A DNA stretch of 10,226 nt, taken from Akkermansiaceae bacterium (lineage in GTDB: Bacteria; Verrucomicrobiota; Verrucomicrobiia; Verrucomicrobiales; Akkermansiaceae). Made by a program: the position numbers and the translations under genes. Shown here piece after piece: positions 1 to 5,210 of the stretch. Under the pieces are notes generated by a model, which saw nothing but the letters and a program-made list of their open reading frames with translations, did not search any database and was not told where the DNA came from. Positions within the stretch are counted from its first letter, which is position 1. The number at the start of each line of letters is the position of its first letter. The stretch lies in contig JALZVD010000047.1 of NCBI GenBank assembly GCA_023300205.1, forward strand, positions 1 through 10,226. The letters are read 5' to 3'.

Positions 1-228
1 CGTAAAGCTGAACTAGAAGCAGACAGAATAGGCGCAGTTTACATGGCGAAAGCCGGCTATGATCCTAATGAAGCAGTCGCCATGTGGCAGAGATTTGCAG
101 ACCATAATCGCGCCAAAGGTGGCAGCTCAACACCTGCATTCCTTCGAACCCACCCACTAGACACAACACGCATCAATGCATTAAAAGCATACCTCCCCAC
201 CGCTCTACGGGAATATAAACCCCGCTAA
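1..228 (+). CDS. M48 family zinc metallopeptidase, C-terminal fragment (gene starts before the window)
   Basis: The frame is open from the first base and ends at TAA (226-228), leaving the last 75 residues. They begin with ELEADRIGAVYMAKAGYDP, the conserved block after the HExxH helix in M48 peptidases (BepA/LoiP/YcaL-type). The Glu of the E-x-E-A-D segment is the family's third zinc ligand. The later FLRTHPLDTTRI stretch matches the usual 'THP...RI' ending of the catalytic domain, and only a short tail follows, with no TPR region. The HExxH motif and any signal peptide lie upstream of the window. Family members are usually envelope-located quality-control proteases. The gene ends 50 bp before an exported MsrA on the same strand, so a shared transcript is possible. 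Family assignment is fairly secure from these motifs; substrate and exact subfamily cannot be told. Confidence 0.8.
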   Translation, partial: RKAELEADRIGAVYMAKAGYDPNEAVAMWQRFADHNRAKGGSSTPAFLRTHPLDTTRINALKAYLPTALREYKPR

Positions 229-278
229 AGCACTCTTACCTCTGAACAACTAAACGAAACCTACTAAACCATACCTAT

Positions 279-935
279 ATGTCAAAATTCAACACAGTAT
301 TCATAGCTCTCCTAGCCATCACAGGAAGCATGATCCTATTCACTCAAAATAAAGCTATGTCAGAAGAACAGAAAAAACCAGCAACCATGCCCCTCGTTGC
401 AGATGGAAATCAACAAATCACTCTCGGAGCGGGATGTTTCTGGTGCGTAGAAGCCGTCTTCAACAGACTAGACGGAGTCATCTCAGCAACATCAGGATAC
501 ATGGGAGGAACCAACCCTAAACCCACCTATGAAGACGTTATTCGGAAAAACACCGGTGAAGTAGAAGTCGTCCATCTAGTCTATGACCCCAAGAAAATCT
601 CCACAGAAACCATACTTCAATGGTTCTGGAAAGCCCATGACCCTACTCAAGCAGACGGCCAAGGAGGAGATCGCGGACCACAATACCTATCAACCATCTT
701 CTGCCACTCACCTGAACAACTCAAAGTTGCCATCAACTCGAAACTCATTGCTCAAAAACAATTCATGGACCCCATCGCTACCAGTATTAAAATGGCGGCT
801 AAATTCCACCCCGCAGAAGTTTACCATCAAGATTACTACCGCCTCAATAAAAACAAAAATCCATACTGCCAAGCCGTCATCGCTCCCAAAATGAAAAAAC
901 TCAACCTAGAAAACAAGGCTGACACAGGTAAATAA
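279..935 (+). CDS. msrA: Peptide-methionine (S)-S-oxide reductase MsrA, exported or membrane-anchored
   Basis: Reduces methionine-S-sulfoxide in oxidised proteins. The 218-aa product carries the MsrA active-site motif GCFWCVE at residues 52-58, with catalytic Cys53. Downstream are SGYMGG, a GQGGDRGPQY segment and FHPAEVYHQDYY, all typical MsrA blocks. A likely resolving Cys is C197 in NPYCQAVIAPK near the C-terminus. Residues 4-22 form a hydrophobic segment after a Lys, so the enzyme is probably exported or anchored and acts in the envelope, unlike cytosolic E. coli MsrA. The cleavage site is not canonical (NKA before Met27), so an uncleaved anchor is possible. ATG at 357 (Met27) could start a cytosolic form. 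I chose 279 because the hydrophobic segment is well formed. No Shine-Dalgarno is visible. The active site uses Cys, not an in-frame TGA, despite selB nearby. Confidence 0.93.
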   Translation: MSKFNTVFIALLAITGSMILFTQNKAMSEEQKKPATMPLVADGNQQITLGAGCFWCVEAVFNRLDGVISATSGYMGGTNPKPTYEDVIRKNTGEVEVVHLVYDPKKISTETILQWFWKAHDPTQADGQGGDRGPQYLSTIFCHSPEQLKVAINSKLIAQKQFMDPIATSIKMAAKFHPAEVYHQDYYRLNKNKNPYCQAVIAPKMKKLNLENKADTGK

Positions 936-955
936 TCACTCCAGCATCCGCAGTA

Positions 956-1027
956 TACCCCAGGCTGGAATCGAACCAGCATCTAAGCTTTAGGAAAGCC
1001 TTGTTCTATCCGTTGAACTACTAGGGC
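956..1027 (-). tRNA. tRNA-Arg (anticodon CCU)
   Basis: Read on the minus strand, the 72-nt sequence folds into a full cloverleaf. The 7-bp acceptor pairs GCCCTAG with CTGGGGT (two G-U wobbles). The D arm is GTTC/GAAC with an 8-nt loop. The anticodon stem is AGGCT/AGCTT around loop TTCCTAA, giving anticodon CCT for codon AGG. The variable loop is 4 nt. The T arm is GCTGG/CCAGC with loop TTCGATT. The discriminator is A and CCA is not encoded. The 3' end lies 20 bp beyond the msrA stop, in convergent orientation. tRNA-Arg(CCU) is a known integration site in some bacteria, but I see no att-like duplicate or integrase here. Confidence 0.95.
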
Positions 1028-1094
1028 GTATTTCTCGCTAATGCAACGCAAGACTAGTGCGCCAACACCAGAATAAGCAAGCAACTTTTTTACA

Positions 1095-1122
1095 TTGCAA
1101 ATCAATATTCCGCTTTTAAATT
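1095..1122 (+). promoter_or_regulatory. Possible promoter of the aldo/keto reductase gene
   Basis: TTGCAA (1095-1100) and TAAATT (1117-1122) are separated by 16 bp, each matching the sigma-70 hexamers at four of six positions. The -10 box ends 6 bp before the ATG at 1129, so transcription would begin at or next to the start codon. It lies in the divergent gap between the tRNA and this gene. Confidence 0.4.
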
Positions 1123-1128
1123 CTACCC

Positions 1129-2151
1129 ATGGAACAACGTAGATTAGGCAACAGCGGGATAGTCGTCAGCACCATCGGTCTAGGCACAATGACCTTCGGT
1201 ATACAAGCTGACAAACAAGAAAGCTACCGCATCATGGATGACGCAATAGAAGGTGGCATCGACTTCTTTGACACCGCAGAGATCTACCCCGTCCCACCCA
1301 CAAAAAAACTCGCAGGAATCACAGAAACCTGGATCGGCGACTGGATGAAAGACAAATCCATCAACCGTGAATCACTCATCATCGCATCCAAAATAGCAGG
1401 CCCAGCACACGGATGGTTTAATCCACCAGTCAGATCAGGTAATGCCGCCATCGATGGATTCAGTATCCGCCGCGCACTCGAAGGCAGCCTCAGACGACTC
1501 AAAACCGACTACATCGACCTCTACCAAATCCACTGGCCAGACCACAGCATGCGCGCGCTCGACGCCCTAGAAACTCTCAACGACCTCGTCCGCGAAGGTA
1601 AAATACGCACCTACGGCCTATCCAATGACACCTGCTACGGCCTCATGAAATGGCTCAGCGAAGCAGACGCCGCAGGCCTTCGCCGTGCAGACACCATCCA
1701 AAATAACTTCTCAGTAAATAATCGCAGATTCGAAGACGAGCTCAGCACAGCATGCATAGCAGAAGGTGTCAGCTGTCTTCCATACTCGCCGCTAGCTGGC
1801 GGAGTACTCACTGGCAAATACAATAATGGAGCCAAGCCTAAAAGCGCCAGATTCACCGAATACCTCAACGGCCCACATCGACAACAACAAATGGCCGCCC
1901 GCTTCATCAATGATAGCTCCATCACCAACACAAAAGCCATCATCGCCATCGCCCAGCGAGAAGGAATAGACCCAGTCACCTTCGCCATCGCCTGGAGCAA
2001 GCAGCACGACTTCGTGGCATCCACCCTCATTGGAGTCAGCTCCCTCGCACAGCTCCCCGCTAACCTAGCAGCCGCAGATATCACCATCAGCGACTCTATC
2101 ATCCAGGAGATCAACACACTCACAAAATCTAACCTCTACCCAATGGGTTAA
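1129..2151 (+). CDS. tas: Aldo/keto reductase, Tas-like
   Basis: NADP-dependent oxidoreductase of the (beta/alpha)8 AKR superfamily, 340 aa. The sequence follows E. coli Tas closely from memory: VSTIGLGTMTFG near the N-terminus, AEIYPVPP around residues 50-57, IIASKIAGP at 84-92, DYIDLYQIHWP at 127-137, GKYNNGAKP, and FVASTLIGVSSLAQL near the C-terminus. The AKR catalytic tetrad is intact by position: Asp48, Tyr53, Lys88 and His135. There is no signal peptide, so it is cytosolic. The physiological substrate of Tas-type AKRs is not firmly established; E. coli tas was named for suppressing tyrosine auxotrophy under starvation. The gene stands alone after the tRNA, with a possible promoter ending 6 bp before its ATG. 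The IF-1-like gene follows after 49 bp, so readthrough into the selB unit is possible. Family call is secure; the Tas orthology is likely. Confidence 0.9.
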   Translation: MEQRRLGNSGIVVSTIGLGTMTFGIQADKQESYRIMDDAIEGGIDFFDTAEIYPVPPTKKLAGITETWIGDWMKDKSINRESLIIASKIAGPAHGWFNPPVRSGNAAIDGFSIRRALEGSLRRLKTDYIDLYQIHWPDHSMRALDALETLNDLVREGKIRTYGLSNDTCYGLMKWLSEADAAGLRRADTIQNNFSVNNRRFEDELSTACIAEGVSCLPYSPLAGGVLTGKYNNGAKPKSARFTEYLNGPHRQQQMAARFINDSSITNTKAIIAIAQREGIDPVTFAIAWSKQHDFVASTLIGVSSLAQLPANLAAADITISDSIIQEINTLTKSNLYPMG

Positions 2152-2200
2152 CATCATCTTACTAGACAATAAGCAACCAAGCTCTAGCCTAGACAAACAA

Positions 2201-2422
2201 ATGAAAGACGCACCAATAGTAACTCAGGGAAAAATCATCAGCCGCAGAGATCAACGCACATTCTGCGTCGAGCTTAAAAACGGTAAACAAATCATCGGCC
2301 ATACTGAAATGAAAATGGCTCACCTCCTTGACCAGATTAAGGACGGCGACAACGTCCGTCTAGAAATGACCACATTTGATTTCGAAAAAGGTCGTATCAC
2401 AGAAATCATCACCACCTCATAA
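2201..2422 (+). CDS. infA: Divergent translation initiation factor IF-1-like protein, coupled to selB
   Basis: A 73-aa protein of IF-1 length and S1/OB-fold pattern. Matching blocks in order are TQGKI (8-12), FCVELKNGKQIIGH (about 21-34), KM, then GDNVRLEM and FDFEKGRI near the end, which align with QG, FRVELENG, AHISGKM, GDKVTVEL and YDLSKGRI of canonical IF-1. IF-1 binds the 30S A site next to 16S helix 44. The basic loop after GKM that contacts rRNA in canonical IF-1 (RKNYIR) is here AHLLDQ, so binding may differ. The TAA stop (2420-2422) shares its last base with the selB ATG, so selB is probably translated by termination-reinitiation. It could be the genome's only IF-1, an extra paralog, or a SelB-specific accessory factor; this window cannot decide. 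No Shine-Dalgarno is present. Confidence 0.85.
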   Translation: MKDAPIVTQGKIISRRDQRTFCVELKNGKQIIGHTEMKMAHLLDQIKDGDNVRLEMTTFDFEKGRITEIITTS

Positions 2423-4341
2423 TGCACTGTATTCTAGGCACAGCAGGTCATATCGACCACGGAAAATCCTCACTCATCAAAGCTCTAACTGGGATCGATC
2501 CGGACAGACTCCCAGAGGAAAAAAAACGCGGGGTCACCATCGAACTAGGCTTCGCTCACCTCACCCTAACCGATAAAGGCAAAGACCACGAAATCGGAAT
2601 TATAGACGTCCCTGGTCACGCTGACTTCGTAAACAACATGGTGGCCGGAGTCGGCTCACTAGACATCGCTATCTTCATCGTCGCAGCCGATGATGGCTGG
2701 ATGCCCCAGTCAGAAGAGCACCTCCACATCCTAAACTACCTCGGAGTTGAAAACGTCATCATCGCTCTAACCAAAGCAGATCTAGCAGAAGACATAGAAT
2801 TCACCCAAGAACTCATCCGTGACGAACTCACTGGAACAAGCCTAGAAGAAGCCACCATCATCCCCGTTTCATCCATCACAGGTGACGGCATAGACGACCT
2901 CAAAGCAGAGATCCTCATCAGAATCAAACAGCTTAAGCAATCTCCAAAAAACCTCATCCCCAGAATCTCAGTTGACCGCACATTCTCACCCACCGGAGTA
3001 GGAACAGTCATAACAGGCACCCTCACAGGAGGAACGCTTTCCAAAGGCCAGCCCATCTCCTGTATGCCAGAAAAACTCACCTCTAACATTCGCGGCATTC
3101 AGAACCATTCATCACAAGTAGACACCGCCACACACGGTATGCGCACCGCTCTCAATGTCCCAGACCTCCCCCTCCACGAGCGAGGTAAGCCAGGAGTCCA
3201 GAGAGGCTCGGTCATCACCATCGCAGACACTCTAACCCAAACCTCCACACTAGACATCTCCCTCACCAGACAAGAACGCAGCATACGCGGTCAGAGCGCC
3301 ACCACTCGCGTGCTCAAGCACACCGAGACCATCATCCTCCACCACGGCACATCTCGCACCCGCGCCCGCATCATCCTCCACTCACAAACCCAGCTCGCAC
3401 CAGGAGAAACCTGCTATGCCCAGCTCAGACTAGAAACACCTATCACCGCATGCGTAGGAGACAGATTCGTCATCCGTGACGGTGCTCAGCAAGGAACACT
3501 CGGAGGAGGAGTCATCCTAGATGCACTCGCAGAACCCAGACAATTCCGCAGTGAAACCAGACTAAATTTCCTCACCCTTCGCGCAGAAAACCCACACAAC
3601 ATCCGCCAGCTCATCATCACAGAAATCCAAAAATCCCCCATCCTCCAGAGTTCCGCCCCCATCACAAACTCACCATTCACTCAGGACTACACCGACCTAC
3701 AAGTAACCAAGCTCATCAAAGAGAAAAAAATCACCCAACGCGGTGAACACATCATCGACCCATCTGGCTGGAAAAATACCATCAGCACCGCTGAAACCAT
3801 CATCACAATATTCCACAAAAAATTCCCAGACACACCCACCATGCCCATCGAAGAATGGAGGATGCAACTCATAGAAAATAACATCCACCCATCATTATCC
3901 GAGCACATTGAAAAGCACATCACTAGTAACGGATTCAATAAAATCAAAGATGGTATCGCCAGCGCAGAGCACTCCCTAGAACTACCAGAGCACCTCCATC
4001 AAATAGCAGACAAGATCCTATCCACCCTTAAATCATCCGGCATCATACCACCACCAAGAGTAGAACTGGCCCCCACCCCAGAAGCCAAGCAAGCTCTAAC
4101 CTTCCTCATCCGCAGTGGCAAAATCATCGAGCTAGACCCCAAAGCCCTCCTTGAAACTTCACAATACCAAGCCGCCAAACAAGCAGTCATCACCCATCTA
4201 ACTCAAGTAGAGAAAGCCACTGCCAGCGACATCCGTCAGCAAATAGGCACCACCAGAAAAGTCCTAATGCCCCTCCTTGAAAAGCTAGATGAAGATGGCA
4301 TTACCATACGCCAAGATGACTATCGCCATCTGAGTAAATGA
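2422..4341 (+). CDS. selB: Selenocysteine-specific translation elongation factor SelB
   Basis: GTPase that delivers Sec-tRNA(Sec) to ribosomes paused at a UGA with a SECIS hairpin. The 639-aa length is close to bacterial SelB. The EF-Tu-like G domain has P-loop GHIDHGKS (9-16), switch I RGVTIELGFA (36-45), DVPGH (62-66) and TKAD (117-120); TKAD rather than NKxD is characteristic of SelB. EF-Tu-like domains 2 and 3 follow to about residue 360, including FSPTGVGTVITGTL and GDRFVIRD. The rest is winged-helix repeats that bind SECIS RNA. The last about 45 residues match the SelB final winged helix (RKVLMPLLEKLDEDGITIR). It starts inside the stop codon of the IF-1-like gene and ends at TGA (4339-4341). 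No selA, selC or selD is in view, and I see no in-frame TGA interrupting any gene here. Confidence 0.96.
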   Translation: MHCILGTAGHIDHGKSSLIKALTGIDPDRLPEEKKRGVTIELGFAHLTLTDKGKDHEIGIIDVPGHADFVNNMVAGVGSLDIAIFIVAADDGWMPQSEEHLHILNYLGVENVIIALTKADLAEDIEFTQELIRDELTGTSLEEATIIPVSSITGDGIDDLKAEILIRIKQLKQSPKNLIPRISVDRTFSPTGVGTVITGTLTGGTLSKGQPISCMPEKLTSNIRGIQNHSSQVDTATHGMRTALNVPDLPLHERGKPGVQRGSVITIADTLTQTSTLDISLTRQERSIRGQSATTRVLKHTETIILHHGTSRTRARIILHSQTQLAPGETCYAQLRLETPITACVGDRFVIRDGAQQGTLGGGVILDALAEPRQFRSETRLNFLTLRAENPHNIRQLIITEIQKSPILQSSAPITNSPFTQDYTDLQVTKLIKEKKITQRGEHIIDPSGWKNTISTAETIITIFHKKFPDTPTMPIEEWRMQLIENNIHPSLSEHIEKHITSNGFNKIKDGIASAEHSLELPEHLHQIADKILSTLKSSGIIPPPRVELAPTPEAKQALTFLIRSGKIIELDPKALLETSQYQAAKQAVITHLTQVEKATASDIRQQIGTTRKVLMPLLEKLDEDGITIRQDDYRHLSK

Positions 4342-4502
4342 ATCTCATATATCCTAATTTACAGCGCCGTATTGAGCGGAAGAAATACCAAATAACCAGA
4401 CAAGATAAAATCTACCGCTTCTCTCTTCCTCACCATAAAAAAACCTTTGCTTCCATTAAGAAACAAAGGCTAAAAGATTTGAGAGATATCCCTCTAAATT
4501 AA
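4338..4502 (+). CDS. Doubtful 54-aa basic ORF overlapping the selB stop
   Basis: An ATG overlapping the selB TGA (ATGA) opens 54 codons ending in TAA. The product would be strongly basic (about 15 Lys/Arg against 4 acidic residues), with no signal peptide or motif I recognise. The start arrangement mimics the translational coupling seen between the IF-1-like gene and selB. Against it, the middle of the ORF coincides with a good rho-independent terminator for the opposite strand (4437-4469), which supplies several of its Lys codons. An open frame of this length is not rare by chance. I list it only because of the stop/start overlap. Confidence 0.2.
   Translation: MNLIYPNLQRRIERKKYQITRQDKIYRFSLPHHKKTFASIKKQRLKDLRDIPLN
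4437..4469 (-). terminator. Rho-independent terminator of the 53-aa lipoprotein gene
   Basis: On the minus strand a 10-bp stem, CCTTTGTTTC paired with GAAGCAAAGG (one G-U), encloses a 6-nt loop and is followed directly by seven T. It lies 45 bp after the stop of the lipoprotein gene and blocks minus-strand transcripts from running into selB. The plus strand lacks a T run after the hairpin, so it should not stop selB mRNA. Confidence 0.8.
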
Positions 4503-4508
4503 ATAATA

Positions 4509-4532
4509 GTGAAATTACTTAGAGTAATTCAC
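4509..4532 (-). other. Small hairpin across the stop codon of the 53-aa lipoprotein gene
   Basis: GTGAAATTAC (4509-4518) and GTAATTCAC (4524-4532) pair with one bulged A. The TAA stop of the minus-strand lipoprotein gene falls in this hairpin. No T run follows on either strand, so it is not a classic terminator; it may stabilise an mRNA end or be chance. Confidence 0.3.
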
Positions 4533-4676
4533 CTGACCTGGATTAACACCATTGAAATTAGGTAACGGTCTGAGTGGTGGCACTTCTTCTTCTCCAGTAC
4601 AGCATCCACCGCATGAAGTAATAGTAAGTGATCCCGCTGCTACGGCCAGTAATGTTACAATTTTGAATATTCTCAT
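4515..4676 (-). CDS. Small putative lipoprotein, 53 aa
   Basis: Starting at ATG 4676-4674 the product is 53 aa: a basic N-terminus (MRIFK), a hydrophobic stretch (6-20), then a lipobox-like ITS-C with Cys22. The mature part would be 32 residues beginning CGGCCTGEEEVPPLRPLPNF: cysteine-rich at first, then acidic and proline-rich, ending VNYSK. An upstream in-frame ATG at 4700 would add eight residues (MGHNLQLI), but the signal peptide is better formed from the later Met. It lies 54 bp after the terminator of the two other small lipoprotein genes, so it needs its own weak promoter or readthrough; a -10-like CATAAC sits 12 bp before the ATG. It ends with its own terminator. I do not recognise a family. 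Function unknown; likely membrane-attached by lipid. Confidence 0.7.
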   Translation of the reverse strand: MRIFKIVTLLAVAAGSLTITSCGGCCTGEEEVPPLRPLPNFNGVNPGQVNYSK

Positions 4677-4729
4677 AATTAGTTGTAGGTTATGCCCCAC
4701 ATACTGAACGCCTCAGACTCATAGGCAAG

Positions 4730-4763
4730 AAAAAAGGCAAGCTTCCCTAGAAAAGCTTACCTT
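4730..4763 (-). terminator. Rho-independent terminator after the 29-aa lipoprotein gene
   Basis: On the minus strand AAGGTAAGCTT pairs with AAGCTTGCCTT (11 bp, one G-U) around an 8-nt loop, followed by a run of six T that overlaps the foot of the stem. It starts 24 bp after the stop of the 29-aa gene and separates it from the 53-aa gene downstream. Confidence 0.8.
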
Positions 4764-4787
4764 AATGTAAATTAGTTTGTAGTTACC

Positions 4788-4877
4788 TTAACCACATCCG
4801 CATCCACAACTTGCACTAAGCAATGTGACTGCCGTAGCAGCCAACGCATAAATGCATGTTTTAAGTAATTGTTTCAT
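4788..4877 (-). CDS. Tiny putative lipoprotein, 29 aa, with Cys-Gly repeat C-terminus
   Basis: ATG at 4877-4875 opens 29 codons ending in TAA. The product has a basic start (MKQLLK), a hydrophobic core (residues 8-20) and LLSASC with Cys24, then simply GCGCG. If Cys24 is lipidated and the signal peptide removed, the mature product would be only six residues, Cys-Gly repeated three times. The start is 18 bp after the stop of the 45-aa lipoprotein gene and a terminator follows the stop, so the two form a small operon. The lipobox is not perfect, with Ser rather than Leu at -3. Support for coding comes from the signal-peptide pattern, the operon-like spacing, the terminator and likeness to its two neighbours. 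Function unknown; thiol or metal binding at the membrane is a guess. Confidence 0.6.
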   Translation of the reverse strand: MKQLLKTCIYALAATAVTLLSASCGCGCG

Positions 4878-4895
4878 TTTAGAAAAATGAACGAA

Positions 4896-5033
4896 TTACT
4901 TACCTGGTGATACGTATGTAGAAACAGAAGGTACTGAAGGAGTTACAGACGGTGCTGAAGCTGATCCACATGATGATGAAAGAGCGATGCCTGCTGCTGC
5001 TGCTGCGATTGAGATGATTTTAACTAGTTTCAT
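4896..5033 (-). CDS. Small putative lipoprotein, 45 aa, Ser/Pro/Val-rich mature part
   Basis: ATG at 5033-5031 opens 45 codons ending in TAA. The N-terminus is basic (MKLVK), followed by a hydrophobic stretch with five consecutive Ala (10-14) and LSSSC with Cys22 as probable lipidation site. The 24-residue mature part is built of Ser, Pro, Val and Thr, with the repeat PSVTPSVPSV, and ends SPGK; it looks unstructured. It is the first gene of a minus-strand pair with the 29-aa gene and is read divergently from asd. No Shine-Dalgarno is visible. No family recognised. It resembles the other two small genes in size, signal-peptide architecture and the shared 'SCG' at the modification site, but their mature parts do not align well. 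Confidence 0.65.
   Translation of the reverse strand: MKLVKIISIAAAAAGIALSSSCGSASAPSVTPSVPSVSTYVSPGK
4991..5005 (+). repeat. Five CTG triplets encoding polyalanine in the 45-aa lipoprotein signal peptide
   Basis: Five perfect CTG triplets on the plus strand (CAG phase on the other strand, read as GCA codons) encode Ala10-Ala14. Slippage here would keep the frame and only change the length of the hydrophobic core. Confidence 0.85.
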
Positions 5034-5095
5034 ATTATTGTTGTTTATTAAGTTTAGATGCTAGAGAAAAACTTTCCCCCTAACACAATGAAGAC

Positions 5096-5125
5096 TTTAT
5101 ACACAGATTCCCACTGGGCAAGTAA
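5096..5125 (-). promoter_or_regulatory. Possible promoter of the 45-aa/29-aa lipoprotein pair
   Basis: On the minus strand TATAAA (5101-5096) matches the -10 consensus at five of six positions. Upstream are TTACTT at 18 bp or TTGCCC at 14 bp, neither an ideal -35. The start site would be near 5089, leaving a leader of about 55 nt. The 5034-5210 gap otherwise holds no ORF or hairpin I can support. Confidence 0.3.
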
Positions 5126-5210
5126 TAATAGAATATTTTTTAAGCACCCAGCACTTAGCATTGCCTTATTAGTAACTTAAAGTATGCTCACTGCAATTAA
5201 CCACCAAATA

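Noticed and set aside
583..894. A 103-codon open frame inside msrA on the plus strand
   Set aside because: It is an out-of-frame shadow of msrA, which has clear MsrA motifs throughout; the alternative translation has no recognisable pattern.
956..1027. tRNA-Arg as an integration site for a mobile element
   Set aside because: No integrase, no duplicated tRNA 3' end and no compositional shift next to it; the neighbours are ordinary chromosomal genes.
1635..2123. A 162-codon open frame opposite the aldo/keto reductase
   Set aside because: Antisense to a gene with strong family matches. The C-rich, stop-poor strand composition produces many such long antisense frames in this window.
2422..4502. 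SECIS element, tRNA-Sec or a selenoprotein gene near selB
   Set aside because: I saw no in-frame TGA bridging two parts of any gene and no long-acceptor tRNA. MsrA has Cys at the site where Sec sometimes occurs.
4676..4700. Earlier start (ATG 4700) for the 53-aa lipoprotein
   Set aside because: The added MGHNLQLI lies before a complete basic-plus-hydrophobic signal peptide beginning MRIFK, so the later ATG is the better start.
5184..5210. N-terminal extension of Asd from ATG 5184
   Set aside because: The nine extra residues precede the point where the Rossmann fold of family members begins, and no ribosome-binding signal favours the upstream start.
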